Assembly: GCA_958435945.1 (NCBI GenBank)
Contig: CAUBIC010000013.1
Coordinates: forward strand, 11,255 to 75,254
Direction: 5' to 3'
DNA: 64,000 nt
From: an uncultured Collinsella sp.
Lineage (GTDB): Bacteria > Actinomycetota > Coriobacteriia > Coriobacteriales > Coriobacteriaceae
Position 1 is the first letter of the stretch. Each line of letters begins with the position of its first letter. Shown here piece by piece: positions 12,507 through 20,707 of this stretch. The position numbers and the translations under genes were made by a program. The notes under the pieces are model-generated. The model searched no databases. It was given only the letters and a program-made list of their open reading frames with translations, and had not been told where the DNA came from.

Positions 12507-12923
12507 ATGCTCGAGAATGGCAAAACGATGCCTTCGATTGATGCTTGGCTGCGCGAGGCCAAAGCCGATTCGTCGGCGCCTGCGTGCGGTATGTATCTGA
12601 CGCATAACGGTGTGGTGCGTGCGACGCCCAAGGCCGAGGTGCGCGGAGTTGAGACCGGTGGCGTGGCGCCGGGCCACAAGGTGGGCGGCATGGTCTTTGA
12701 CTACGACGCCGAAAAGGTGCGGTCTGCCATCGAAGCCACGCGCGCGATGCCCGGCATCGGCTATGTGCGCGTGTGGCTGGCGAGCGGCGAGCTTTCCGTG
12801 GGCGACGATATCATGCTCGTGCTCATTGGCGGAGACATTCGTCCGCACGTGGTCGATGCCCTGCAGTCGCTTGTCGGCACCATCAAGAATGAATGCGTGA
12901 ACGAGGTAGAGCGCGAGGCATAG
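12507..12923 (+). CDS. MoaE-like (molybdopterin synthase large-subunit-like) protein
   Basis: A protein of about 138 residues whose layout resembles MoaE: H-N-G-V-V-R near residue 33, a V-x-G-M-V-F-D-Y-D segment, a Y-V-R-V-W-L-A-S-G-E-L-S-V-G-D-D-I-M strand-turn-strand and a helix ending in K-N-E-C-V-N-E-V-E. In MoaE the G-E-L-x-V-G-(D/E) segment is characteristic, and it transfers sulphur from MoaD to precursor Z. The similarity is partial, no moaD or other cofactor gene is near, and the usual catalytic Lys region is not clear, so activity is uncertain. AAGGAGG ends 5 bases before the ATG at 12507. The ATG at 12504 would be too close. Confidence 0.6.
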   Translation: MLENGKTMPSIDAWLREAKADSSAPACGMYLTHNGVVRATPKAEVRGVETGGVAPGHKVGGMVFDYDAEKVRSAIEATRAMPGIGYVRVWLASGELSVGDDIMLVLIGGDIRPHVVDALQSLVGTIKNECVNEVEREA

Positions 12924-12958
12924 GGCTTTGCGATCGATTCGAGCCCATCTGTAGCAAG

Positions 12959-12994
12959 AGCCCGCTGGCAGTTAGATTGAACTGCCAGCGGGCT
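12959..12994 (+). terminator. Terminator-like hairpin after the MoaE-like gene
   Basis: A perfect 15-bp stem (AGCCCGCTGGCAGTT at 12959-12973, its complement at 12980-12994) lies between two convergent genes. The T-run is poor on both strands, so it may be a repeat or a weak bidirectional terminator. Confidence 0.5.
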
Positions 12995-13032
12995 TACTTG
13001 TCCGTTGGAACCGACTTGCAGCAGCGCCAGCG

Positions 13033-14262
13033 CTATACGCGTGTGGCGTCCTTGGGGCTCATGGTCATGCTCTGGAAGCGATTTTCCATGTATTCATTAT
13101 CGAAATACTTGCCGTAGAACTGCGCGACGGGAATATCCGGCTCCGTGCCGTTGACGCGCTGGTACCAGTAGTCGAGCGACTGCAGCGTCATGACGCCGTC
13201 GACCAGCATAATGACGGTAAAGATGACGGTAGCCGAGTAGCGGCTCTTCCACGGAATCATGTTGATGAGCTTGAGCAGCCTCGGCAGCAGCAACTTGATC
13301 CAGATAAGGCCACCCAGGCCCCACAGGCAGGCAAAGCCCGTGCAGGTGCGTCCGCCCGTAAGGACGGCGAGTGGGTCGGGCATGCCGAACAGCTTCATGT
13401 GCGAGTAGCTCCACGAGACCACGCCAAATGAGGTCTGCATAAACCAGCCTACAAACACCTCGAAAGCGCCGCCGATCAGGGCACTTACCAGGAAAATGAT
13501 CAGAGGATTCTTTTTATAGAAGCGGTTGAGCGCCATGGTCATGAGCACCGCGCCAAATCCGTAGATGGGGCTAAAGGGGCCAAATAGCATACCGGCCCGG
13601 TCCTGATAGACGCCGGGATCGACGACGACCATATGCCAGACTTCCTCGAGAATGAGACCTAACACGCTGCAGACGAAGAATACCCAGAACAGGTTGAAGT
13701 AGTTGAGCTTGATGTAGCCCTCGCCGGTTTCGTCGCGGCCGAGCATCCCCTCGGCGGCGGCATCGCGGTCGAGCATCTCTTGCAGACGGCGCTGCAGTTC
13801 GCGCTCCTGGCGTAGCGTGGGGTCGACGGTGGCCGACAGCGCAATGAGGATGCCGAGCTGGATGGCGGGGCGCAACAAGAACGGCCCGATACCCTGGAGC
13901 ATCACGTCGACCAAAAGCTCAACGACGGTAAATGCGATAAGGATATAGGACAGGCGCGCGGCGTTGCGGCGCTGGTTCTTGATGAGGTCTAGGCCGAAGA
14001 TGATTAAGATGACCGCGCTCGCCGCCGAGAGCATGATGCCGGCGACGATAAGGCCGATCGCGACGAGCGTGTTGTCGCCGAGCTTGGCGGCGGCGTTGCC
14101 GTTGATGAGTGCGGTGATGACCTGCCACATAAAGGCGCCGACCGACGGGAGCGTACCAACACCGGACAGGATGCACAGGACGGCATACACCTTAATGATG
14201 AGGGGGATCTTCTTGACCTCCGTGGCGCTGGGGACGCTGGGGTCGAGTTCGTTTCGATCCAT
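13033..14262 (-). CDS. Multi-pass membrane protein, CmpB-type (putative ABC transporter type IV)
   Basis: A 409-residue protein with several hydrophobic helices in both halves. The C-terminal half carries the family signature: F-W-V-F-F-V-C-S-V-L-G-L-I-L-E-E followed by G-M-L-F-G-P-F-S-P-I-Y-G-F-G-A-V, as in the putative ABC-transporter type IV family (CmpB domain). The N-terminal half has two or three further helices and an acidic linker rich in Arg and Glu. Members are common in Firmicutes and Actinobacteria, but the transport role is unproven. AAAGG precedes the start on the minus strand. The gene is divergent from purF and convergent with the MoaE-like gene. Confidence 0.75.
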   Translation of the reverse strand: MDRNELDPSVPSATEVKKIPLIIKVYAVLCILSGVGTLPSVGAFMWQVITALINGNAAAKLGDNTLVAIGLIVAGIMLSAASAVILIIFGLDLIKNQRRNAARLSYILIAFTVVELLVDVMLQGIGPFLLRPAIQLGILIALSATVDPTLRQERELQRRLQEMLDRDAAAEGMLGRDETGEGYIKLNYFNLFWVFFVCSVLGLILEEVWHMVVVDPGVYQDRAGMLFGPFSPIYGFGAVLMTMALNRFYKKNPLIIFLVSALIGGAFEVFVGWFMQTSFGVVSWSYSHMKLFGMPDPLAVLTGGRTCTGFACLWGLGGLIWIKLLLPRLLKLINMIPWKSRYSATVIFTVIMLVDGVMTLQSLDYWYQRVNGTEPDIPVAQFYGKYFDNEYMENRFQSMTMSPKDATRV

Positions 14263-14512
14263 ACAGAACCTTTCTCGCTTTGTTGTAGGTTACAAGGATA
14301 CGCCGCCGACCTGCTAAAAGACAGGACGAATGGCCCAATTGCAGCAATGTAGGCCCTAACGGTGGACGAGACGCGCCGCGACGGAGGCATACGGGATCGT
14401 TGGTCTCGAGCATAGGTTTCCCAATAAAATGTTTGGCTGCAAAACGGATTATAAGCTCGGTGGGCTTTTAAAAAGCGCTGCTCATGCGCGGGAGTGCTTG
14501 TCTTGCCGTGCG

Positions 14513-14518
14513 TATAAT
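14513..14518 (+). promoter_or_regulatory. Likely -10 box for purF
   Basis: A perfect TATAAT lies 42 bases before the purF start in the 297-base divergent region 14263-14559. No convincing -35 box sits 16-18 bases upstream. No purine riboswitch or other leader structure was recognised there. Confidence 0.45.
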
Positions 14519-14559
14519 AGGGCAGGTAACGCCAAATAACGAGGCTCTGAGGGGATACC

Positions 14560-16230
14560 ATGTCTCAAGAAACCATCCGCGCGGCCGAGCGTGCCGCGGG
14601 ACAGGTGACGACCATGTCGACGTATGATCCGGACTCCGACCAGCTGCATGAGGAATGCGGCATTTTTGGTGTGTGGGCACCCGATCGCGATGTGGCTCGA
14701 CTGACGTACTTTGGTCTGCGCGCGCTGCAGCATCGCGGCCAGGAATCGGCGGGAATCGCCGTGGGCGATGGCGGCACGGTTATGGTTCGTAAAGACCTGG
14801 GACTGCTCGATCGCGTGTTCTCCAACGCTGACCTGTCGACGCTCTCCGGCCAGCTGGCCGTGGGCCACGTGCGCTATGGCACCGCCGGCGCCAAGAGCTG
14901 GGAAGCCTCGCAGCCGCACCTCTCTACCATCAATAGCGTCATCATCGCGCTTGCTCACAACGGCACTCTGGTCAACACCGACGAGCTGCGCCGTCAGCTG
15001 ATCGAGCTGGGCGTGCCGTTCCTCTCCAATTCGGATTCCGAGGTCGCGACCAAGCTTATCGGCTACTTTACCCAGCGTACGGGCCATCTGCGCGAGGGCA
15101 TTCGCAAGACCATGGAGCTCGTGCGCGGCGGCTACGCCATGACACTCATCAACGAACAGGCGCTCTACGCCTTCCGCGATCCACATGGCATTCGTCCGAT
15201 GGTGCTGGGCAAGCTCGTGGACGAGGGCCTGGACCAGGCCGACGCCGCTTCTGTTTCGCAGCTGCCCTCGCAAGACGATGCCTCGACGGTCGACTCGGCC
15301 GTCCATGTTACGCACGCTGGCGGCTGGGTCGTTGCCTCCGAGACGTGCGCACTCGATATCGTGGGCGCCGAGTACGTCCGCGACGTCCGCCCCGGCGAGA
15401 TCTTGCGCATCAGCGCCGAGGGCCTGGTGTCCGAGCAGGGCGTGCCTGCAGCCGAAGAGCCCGCAAACTGCATCTTTGAGCAGGTCTACTTTGCCCGCCC
15501 CGACTCCATCATGAACGGCAAGAGCGTCTACGCCTGCCGTTACGACATGGGTCGTCAGCTGGCACACGAGGAGCCCGTCGAGGCCGACCTGGTCATCGGC
15601 GTGCCCGACTCCGGCCTGCCGCCTGCGGAGGGCTATTCGCACGAGAGCGGCATTCCCTTTGGCGAGGGCCTCATCAAGAATCGCTATGTGGGCCGTACGT
15701 TTATCGAGCCCACGCAAGAGCTGCGCGCCATGGGCGTGCGCATGAAGCTCAACCCGCTGCGTGACAACATCGAGGGCAAGCGCCTGGTCGTCATCGACGA
15801 TTCCATCGTGCGCGGTACCACCATGGTGCAGCTCGTCAAGATGCTGCGCAACGCCGGCGCCAAGGAGATTCACATCCGCATCAACTCGCCCGAGGTCATT
15901 TGGCCATGCTTCTACGGTATCGATACCGACGTGCAGTCGCAGCTCATCAGCGCCAACAAGACGGTCGAGGAGATCTGCGAGTATATCGGCGCCGATTCGC
16001 TGGCCTTCCTTTCGGTTGAGGGCCTGCTGAAGGTCATGCCCAAGGGCGGCTACTGCGATGCGTGCTTTACCGGCCGTTATCCCGTGGCGATTCCCGAGAG
16101 ATTTGGCCGCGACAAGTTTATGGAGGGCTTTAAGCCCCGCAACCTGGATAAGCCGCTGCACTTTGACGACGACGCCGTGGTCGAGAAATACGACGACCGC
16201 AGCTGGGAAGAGAAGCACGGCGAGGCCTAA
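14560..16230 (+). CDS. purF: Amidophosphoribosyltransferase
   Basis: PurF commits PRPP to purine synthesis by forming phosphoribosylamine with glutamine-derived ammonia. The glutaminase nucleophile is Cys33 in E-E-C-G-I-F-G-V, so a 32-residue propeptide would be removed. The phosphoribosyl-binding loop is V-V-I-D-D-S-I-V-R-G-T-T. Cysteines in A-N-C-I-F-E, W-P-C-F-Y-G and C-D-A-C match the four [4Fe-4S] ligands of the Bacillus type, so this should be the oxygen-sensitive iron-sulphur form. GAGGGG precedes ATG 14560. An internal ATG at 14614 is less likely. The TAA stop coincides with the first bases of a repeat. Confidence 0.96.
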   Translation: MSQETIRAAERAAGQVTTMSTYDPDSDQLHEECGIFGVWAPDRDVARLTYFGLRALQHRGQESAGIAVGDGGTVMVRKDLGLLDRVFSNADLSTLSGQLAVGHVRYGTAGAKSWEASQPHLSTINSVIIALAHNGTLVNTDELRRQLIELGVPFLSNSDSEVATKLIGYFTQRTGHLREGIRKTMELVRGGYAMTLINEQALYAFRDPHGIRPMVLGKLVDEGLDQADAASVSQLPSQDDASTVDSAVHVTHAGGWVVASETCALDIVGAEYVRDVRPGEILRISAEGLVSEQGVPAAEEPANCIFEQVYFARPDSIMNGKSVYACRYDMGRQLAHEEPVEADLVIGVPDSGLPPAEGYSHESGIPFGEGLIKNRYVGRTFIEPTQELRAMGVRMKLNPLRDNIEGKRLVVIDDSIVRGTTMVQLVKMLRNAGAKEIHIRINSPEVIWPCFYGIDTDVQSQLISANKTVEEICEYIGADSLAFLSVEGLLKVMPKGGYCDACFTGRYPVAIPERFGRDKFMEGFKPRNLDKPLHFDDDAVVEKYDDRSWEEKHGEA

Positions 16231-16276
16231 AACCTGCCATTTGGGGACAGGTTTATTTTAGTAGGTTTTACCTACT
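16228..16276 (+). repeat. Short dispersed repeat (GGGACAGGTTTATTTT family), copy 1
   Basis: The repeat reads TAAAACCTGCCATTTGGGG, then ACAGGTTTATTTTAG, then TAGGTTTTACCTAC. Its first three bases are the purF stop codon. An inverted copy begins the same way at the pth stop codon (31331-31377), and a degenerate copy lies at 31177-31215. The tail GTAGGTTTTACCTAC is itself a small hairpin. Confidence 0.7.
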
Positions 16277-16291
16277 GTTTTGTTGATTGAG

Positions 16292-16366
16292 CGGCGCGCG
16301 TTGTTATGACGCGCGCCGAAATGAACGCAACTATGAGCACCGTTTGGCGCCCGGGCGGCAAACGGT
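16292..16366 (+). promoter_or_regulatory. Two hairpins in the purM leader
   Basis: CGGCGCGCGT/ACGCGCGCCG (16292-16301, 16309-16318) and ACCGTTTG/CAAACGGT (16339-16346, 16359-16366) are perfect stems just upstream of the GAGAGGAAGG ribosome site of purM. They could be a terminator/attenuator pair or repeats. There is no T-run. Confidence 0.4.
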
Positions 16367-16386
16367 AGTGGGAGAGGAAGGCTCAG

Positions 16387-17490
16387 ATGAGCGACAGCAA
16401 GCATGTGACGTATGAGGATGCCGGCGTCGATACCGCCGAGGGCGGCCGCGCCGTCGACGCGATTAAGCAAATGGTAAAGGACACCAACCGCCCCGAGGTC
16501 ATCGGCGGTATCGGTGGCTTTGGTGGCCTGTTCTCGGCCGCCGCGCTTAAGGATATGGAAGACCCGATCCTGATCAGCGGTACCGACGGTGTGGGCACCA
16601 AGCTCGTGCTCGCCCAGATCATGGACCGTCACGAGACGGTGGGCCAGGACCTGGTCGCCATGTGCGTTAACGACATTTTGGCTTCGGGCGCCGAGCCGCT
16701 GTTCTTCCTGGACTACGTTGCCATCGGCCACATTGAGGCCGAGCACATGGCAAAGATCATCAAGGGCGTGGCCGATGGCTGCAAGCTCGCGGGCTGCGCG
16801 CTCGTGGGCGGCGAGATGGCCGAGCATCCCGGCGTCATGGCTCCTGCCGACTACGACCTTGCCGGATTTACCGTGGGCGTCGTCGACCGTCCCAAGATGC
16901 TCGACCCCGCGAACGTCCGCCCCGGCGATGTCATCCTGGGCCTGCCCTCCACCGGCGTGCATTCCAACGGCTACTCGCTCGTGCGTAAGGTCATCGGTGT
17001 TGACGGCATCAAGCCGGGCACGCCCGAGGCCGCCGCTAAGGCCGAGGAGCTGAGCCGTCCGCTCGAGGAGCTCGGCGGTGCTTCGCTGGCCGACGCCCTG
17101 CTGGCCCCCACGCGCATCTACGTCAAGCCGATTCTGGAGCTGCTGCGCAATGGCGCCAACGTTCATGCCATTGCCCACATCACCGGCGGCGGTATTACCG
17201 AGAACCTCAACCGCGCGCTTGCCGACGACGTCGACGCTGTGGTCACCCGCAACGGCGCCGAGATGGGCTGGGATGTTCCGCCCGTCATCACCTACGTGTC
17301 GCGTCAGGCCGAGCTCGCGCCCAACGAGGCATGCAAGACCTTCAACATGGGCGTCGGTCTGTGCCTGATCGTCGCCCCCGAGGACGAGGCTGCCGTGACC
17401 GAGGCCCTGGTTGCGCTGGGCGAGAAGCCGTTCCGCGTGGGCGAGTGTGTCGAGGGTTCCGGTAAGGTCGTGTACTCCGATGAGCGCTAA
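16387..17490 (+). CDS. purM: Phosphoribosylformylglycinamidine cyclo-ligase (AIR synthetase)
   Basis: PurM closes the imidazole ring, converting FGAM and ATP to AIR. The 367 residues fit the family. The protein has Y-E-D-A-G-V-D near the N-terminus, the G-G-F-G-G-L-F region, the ATP-binding S-G-T-D-G-V-G-T-K-L segment, the D-L-V-A-M-C-V-N-D-I motif and H-I-T-G-G-G-I-T-E-N in the second half. GAGAGGAAGG precedes ATG 16387. The purN start overlaps its last 11 bases, so the two are translationally coupled. Confidence 0.96.
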   Translation: MSDSKHVTYEDAGVDTAEGGRAVDAIKQMVKDTNRPEVIGGIGGFGGLFSAAALKDMEDPILISGTDGVGTKLVLAQIMDRHETVGQDLVAMCVNDILASGAEPLFFLDYVAIGHIEAEHMAKIIKGVADGCKLAGCALVGGEMAEHPGVMAPADYDLAGFTVGVVDRPKMLDPANVRPGDVILGLPSTGVHSNGYSLVRKVIGVDGIKPGTPEAAAKAEELSRPLEELGGASLADALLAPTRIYVKPILELLRNGANVHAIAHITGGGITENLNRALADDVDAVVTRNGAEMGWDVPPVITYVSRQAELAPNEACKTFNMGVGLCLIVAPEDEAAVTEALVALGEKPFRVGECVEGSGKVVYSDER

Positions 17491-18181
17491 CGAGCAGATG
17501 GCTGCCGCCGAGGGCCTGGACTTTGTGCCCTATACCCGCCCGACTGGCACCGATACGGCTGAGCCGCTCAAGATCGGTGTGCTTATCAGCGGCTCCGGCA
17601 CCAATCTGCAGGCGCTGATCGACCTGATCGCCGCGGATAAGCTCAATGCCTCGATTGAGCTCGTGGTGTCGAGCCGTCCTTCGGCCAAGGGTCTGCAGCG
17701 TGCCGAGCGTGCGGGTATCCAGACGCTTACGCTGTCCAAGGATGTCTATGCCGACCCCATCGCCGCCGACGAGATCATCGCGCACGAGCTGCTCGAGCGC
17801 GGCTGCGAGTATGTGGTCATGGCCGGCTACATGCGCATGGTGCATACGCCGCTGCTGGCGGCGTTTCCCAACCGCGTGGTCAACTTGCATCCGGCGCTGC
17901 TGCCGAGCTTTACCGGCGCGCATGCGATCGACGATGCCTTTGCGCGCGGCGTCAAGGTAACCGGTGTGACCGTGCATTTTGCCAACGAGATCTACGACAA
18001 CGGCCCCATCATCGCCCAGCGCGCGCTGGCCGTTGAGGAAGGCTGGGATGTCGATACGCTCGAGGAGCACATCCACGCGATTGAGCACGTGCTGTATCCC
18101 GAGGTCGTGCAGATGCTCGCCGACGGCCGCGTCCACGTGTTGGAGAGCGGCAAAGTGGCAATTGATGCGCCGCGCGGCTAG
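17480..18181 (+). CDS. purN: Phosphoribosylglycinamide formyltransferase
   Basis: PurN transfers the formyl group of 10-formyl-THF to GAR. After a 30-residue N-terminal extension the core begins I-G-V-L-I-S-G-S-G-T-N-L-Q-A-L. The catalytic Asn-His pair appears in N-L-H-P-A-L-L-P-S-F-T-G, and the catalytic Asp in Y-D-N-G-P-I-I-A-Q. The family usually has V-H-F-V-D-E-x-x-D-x-G, and here the first acidic position is changed to V-H-F-A-N-E. ATG 17480 overlaps the purM stop. The frame remains open upstream to 17411 inside purM, which is not meaningful. Confidence 0.94.
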   Translation: MSANEQMAAAEGLDFVPYTRPTGTDTAEPLKIGVLISGSGTNLQALIDLIAADKLNASIELVVSSRPSAKGLQRAERAGIQTLTLSKDVYADPIAADEIIAHELLERGCEYVVMAGYMRMVHTPLLAAFPNRVVNLHPALLPSFTGAHAIDDAFARGVKVTGVTVHFANEIYDNGPIIAQRALAVEEGWDVDTLEEHIHAIEHVLYPEVVQMLADGRVHVLESGKVAIDAPRG

Positions 18182-18213
18182 TGGCGCACAGTACAATTTA
18201 GCCGAGTAGTCAG

Positions 18214-18257
18214 GGTGGTCATTGGCGCCAAGGCGCAAGTGGCCATCCTTTGTTTTA
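18214..18257 (+). terminator. Terminator after purN
   Basis: An imperfect stem from 18214 to 18248 (GGTGGTCATTGGCGCC against GCGCAAGTGGCCATCC) is followed by TTTGTTTTA. It closes the purM-purN unit. Confidence 0.65.
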
Positions 18258-18262
18258 GGTAA

Positions 18263-18312
18263 TCACCTGCGACGCTCTTCAATGACTAGTCGTTAAAGAA
18301 CGTCGCAGGTGA
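18263..18312 (+). repeat. Inverted repeat upstream of the PTS gene
   Basis: TCACCTGCGACG (18263-18274) and CGTCGCAGGTGA (18301-18312) are perfect 12-bp arms around a 26-base AT-richer loop, 22 bases before the EIIA start. It could be an operator, an antiterminator-type leader or a dispersed palindrome. Confidence 0.55.
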
Positions 18313-18333
18313 CAAGGTGAGAGAGGTGGGCCC

Positions 18334-18798
18334 ATGGCGGATAACGAAGCATTGTTTACGCCTGAGCTGGTGTTTTTTGATTGGGAGTGCGCGACGCCGG
18401 ATGAGGCGTTTGCGCGGCTCGAGGACGAGCTTGCACCTCGCGGCTACATTGCGCCCGGTTGGCTCGATGCCGTCCGCACGCGCGAGGACGCCTATCCCAC
18501 GGGTCTTGCCATGCCGGCGGCCAACATCGCCATCCCGCACACCGATCCCGGATTTGTGGCTAAGCCCTATATCGCGGTGGTAAAGCCCGCGGCGCCCGTG
18601 GTGTTCAGCGCAATGGCGGGCATGGGTGCCCCCGTGCCGGCGCAGATCATCATCAATCTGGGCATCGCCGAGCCGGGCGGCCAGGTCGAGGCCCTGCAAT
18701 CGCTTATGAATATCTTTATGGATGCCGACGCCGCAGCCGATGTGCTCGGCCAGACCATATGCCAGGGCATGGTCGACGCCATCCGTCGCCACTTTTAG
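18334..18798 (+). CDS. PTS EIIA domain protein (fructose/galactitol type)
   Basis: A 154-residue stand-alone PTS_EIIA_2 domain. The phosphorylated histidine is His69 in A-N-I-A-I-P-H-T-D, and the downstream I-I-I-N-L-G-I-A-E-P-G-G strand and the L-Q-S-L-M-N-I-F helix fit GatA/FruA-type IIA proteins, which pass phosphate from HPr to an EIIB. No EIIB, EIIC or sugar gene is adjacent, so it may serve a system elsewhere or act in regulation. It is transcribed alone from behind the inverted repeat. The ATG at 18334 has GAGAGG about 8 bases upstream. Confidence 0.85.
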   Translation: MADNEALFTPELVFFDWECATPDEAFARLEDELAPRGYIAPGWLDAVRTREDAYPTGLAMPAANIAIPHTDPGFVAKPYIAVVKPAAPVVFSAMAGMGAPVPAQIIINLGIAEPGGQVEALQSLMNIFMDADAAADVLGQTICQGMVDAIRRHF

Positions 18799-18799
18799 G

Positions 18800-18861
18800 G
18801 CCGGCACTTGGGGATTGTTCCTAACTGCCGGCAGAAAAGGAATGTCCCTAACTGCCGACAG
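18800..18861. repeat. REP-like repeats downstream of the PTS gene
   Basis: CCTAACTGCCGGCAG (18820-18834) recurs as CCTAACTGCCGACAG at 18847-18861. GCCGGCA (18800-18806) and TGCCGGC (18826-18832) are inverted around GGGGATTGTTCC. The remaining bases to 18985 include an AACCTGTCCCCC piece like the other repeat families and presumably the promoter of the foldase gene. Confidence 0.5.
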
Positions 18862-18985
18862 CCAGAACAGCCCCCTTTGCACCAAAATGGTGCAGATTAA
18901 CCTGTCCCCCATGCACCAGGTGTGTCGCGGGGTCCGCGTTGTGACACAATGGCGTTTGTTCGATTCGTGATGCGAAAGGCCAACT

Positions 18986-20206
18986 ATGGCAAACAAGAAA
19001 AAGAACTCCGAGGCCGCGCCGACGCCCGAGCAGCAGGCTCGCGCTGCCTCCAGCTCTCGTAAGAAGCAGCGCAAGACGTACGTGTCTAAGACCGTCAAGA
19101 TCGTCCTGGTGGTTATCGGCGTGCTGGCAATGCTGCTTTCCGTCTCGGCCATGGCATGCTCCGGTCTCATGTCGCAGGCAGAGGATACCTCGAGCTACAA
19201 GCTTACCGGCGGTGTCGCCGCCACCATCAACGGCACCAACCTCACCGAGGACACCGTGACCAAGCAGATCATGAGCATGCGCACGTCCTACGGTTACACC
19301 AAGGACAAGGACTGGGCGCAGTATCTGGTCGACAACGACCTGACGCCCAAAAAGTACCGCAAGCAGCTCATCGATTCCTACACGCAGCAGATTCTGCTCC
19401 AGCAGGCGCAGAAGGAAAACGGCGTGACGGTGTCGGACGAGGAGGTCGAGAAGGCATGGAAGGACGCGTGCAAGAGCGCGGGCGGTGCCAAGGCCTTTAA
19501 GAAGACCCTTAAGACCTACGGCTATACCGAGGACACCTACAAGGACTCGCTCAAGGAGAACCTGGCACAGCAAAAGCTTAAGGACGCCGTGGCGCCCACC
19601 AGTAAGCCCAAGGACAGTGAGATCGTCGATTACATCAACGAGAACCTGTCTAACTACAACGATGCCCGCCGCTCGTCGAACATCCTGATCAAGGTTGATT
19701 CCGACGCATCTGACGAGGACAAGGCCGCCGCCAAGGCCAAGGCGCAGGAGTGCCTGGACAAAATCAACTCCGGCGAACTGAGCTTTGAGGACGCCGTGAA
19801 GCAGTATTCCGATGACACCGGCTCCAAGGAGAAGAAGGGCGATGTGGGCTGGGACAAGCTCACCACCTTCGTCGACAGCTACCAGGCGGCGCTCGAGGGA
19901 CTCAACAAGGGCGATGTGAGCGACGTGATCGAGTCGACGTACGGTTACCACGTCATCAAGTGCACCGACTACTTCCATGTCGATAGCCAGGTCGATGACA
20001 TCAAGCAGGTACCCAAGGACATCAAGAAGTATATTTCCAACGTGGTGAAGACGCAGGCGGCCAGCACTGCATACAGCGAGTGGCTGGAACAGTACAAGAA
20101 GGACGCCGACATCACCGTCAACCCCATGCCCAAGGACGTACCGTACAACGTCAGCCTGAAGGGCGTCACCAAGAGTTCGACCGACGATTCGTCGACGACT
20201 GAGTAA
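18986..20206 (+). CDS. Extracytoplasmic peptidyl-prolyl isomerase (PpiC/PrsA/SurA-like)
   Basis: A foldase anchored at the outside of the membrane. The Lys/Arg-rich N-terminus precedes a hydrophobic segment (I-V-L-V-V-I-G-V-L-A-M-L-L) at about residues 35-52, then A-M-A-C-S, a possible but non-canonical lipobox. Residues ~70-220 form a SurA-N-like helical chaperone region rich in Lys, Gln and Asp. The parvulin domain follows (A-S-N-I-L-I-K-type start, S-F-E-D-A-V-K-Q-Y-S-D-D, G-D-V-G-W, G-Y-H-V-I-K). It probably helps fold secreted proteins such as those at 26374 and 50028-63615. It is 406 residues and monocistronic or followed by the YqeY gene. Confidence 0.88.
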   Translation: MANKKKNSEAAPTPEQQARAASSSRKKQRKTYVSKTVKIVLVVIGVLAMLLSVSAMACSGLMSQAEDTSSYKLTGGVAATINGTNLTEDTVTKQIMSMRTSYGYTKDKDWAQYLVDNDLTPKKYRKQLIDSYTQQILLQQAQKENGVTVSDEEVEKAWKDACKSAGGAKAFKKTLKTYGYTEDTYKDSLKENLAQQKLKDAVAPTSKPKDSEIVDYINENLSNYNDARRSSNILIKVDSDASDEDKAAAKAKAQECLDKINSGELSFEDAVKQYSDDTGSKEKKGDVGWDKLTTFVDSYQAALEGLNKGDVSDVIESTYGYHVIKCTDYFHVDSQVDDIKQVPKDIKKYISNVVKTQAASTAYSEWLEQYKKDADITVNPMPKDVPYNVSLKGVTKSSTDDSSTTE

Positions 20207-20260
20207 TCATGGGGCGGTGCTCATGCGAGTGCCGCCCACACTATTAAGGAGGATTTGCAG

Positions 20261-20704
20261 ATGACCAACGAAGAGCTGCAGCAGGAAATGATCGCCGCCA
20301 TGAAGGCCAAGGATAAGGTTCGCCTGTCCATCATTCGCCAGGTCAAGGCCGAGGTGAAGAATATCGAGGTTAACGAGCGCCGCGACGTGACCGAGGAAGA
20401 CGTCAACAACATGATCAAGCGTCTGATTAAGCAGACGAGCGAGACGCTGGAGATGTCCATTAAGGCCGGTACCGACCAGGACCGTACTGACAACCTGACC
20501 GAGCAGGTCAAGATTCTGGAGAGTCTGCTGCCCGCGCAGGTTTCGGGCGAGGAGCTCGAGGCCCTGATCGAGCAGGTCATCGCCGAGCTGGGCGCCACGT
20601 CCAAGAAGCAGATGGGCCAGGTCATGGGGGCACTCGGCAAGGCCACCGGCGGCAACTTCGATAAGCCTGCCGCGGCAAAGATCGTCGGCGCCAAACTTGC
20701 GTAA
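20261..20704 (+). CDS. yqeY: GatB/YqeY domain protein
   Basis: A 147-residue protein with the YqeY organisation: an N-terminal helical part (A-M-K-A-K-D-K-V-R-L-S-I-I-R near residue 12), the R-R-D-V-T-E-E-D-V segment, and a C-terminal domain ending in L-G-A-T-S-K-K-Q-M-G-Q-V-M-G-A-L and a G-x-x-D-K-P-A-A-A-K-I-V stretch. It is related to the tail domain of GatB amidotransferase and is thought to bind tRNA, but its role is not known. AAGGAGG ends 8 bases before ATG 20261. An in-frame TTG at 20255 is less likely. The structured element begins 3 bases after the stop. Confidence 0.9.
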   Translation: MTNEELQQEMIAAMKAKDKVRLSIIRQVKAEVKNIEVNERRDVTEEDVNNMIKRLIKQTSETLEMSIKAGTDQDRTDNLTEQVKILESLLPAQVSGEELEALIEQVIAELGATSKKQMGQVMGALGKATGGNFDKPAAAKIVGAKLA

Positions 20705-20707
20705 TTT

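Noticed and set aside
14263..14559. Purine riboswitch before purF
   Set aside because: No conserved purine aptamer core or three-way junction could be seen. Only a -10 box was found.
18886..18925. Possible small gene or tRNA remnant before the foldase gene
   Set aside because: It contains only short repeat pieces (GTGCA/TGCAC and AACCTGTCCCC). No cloverleaf or open frame was found.
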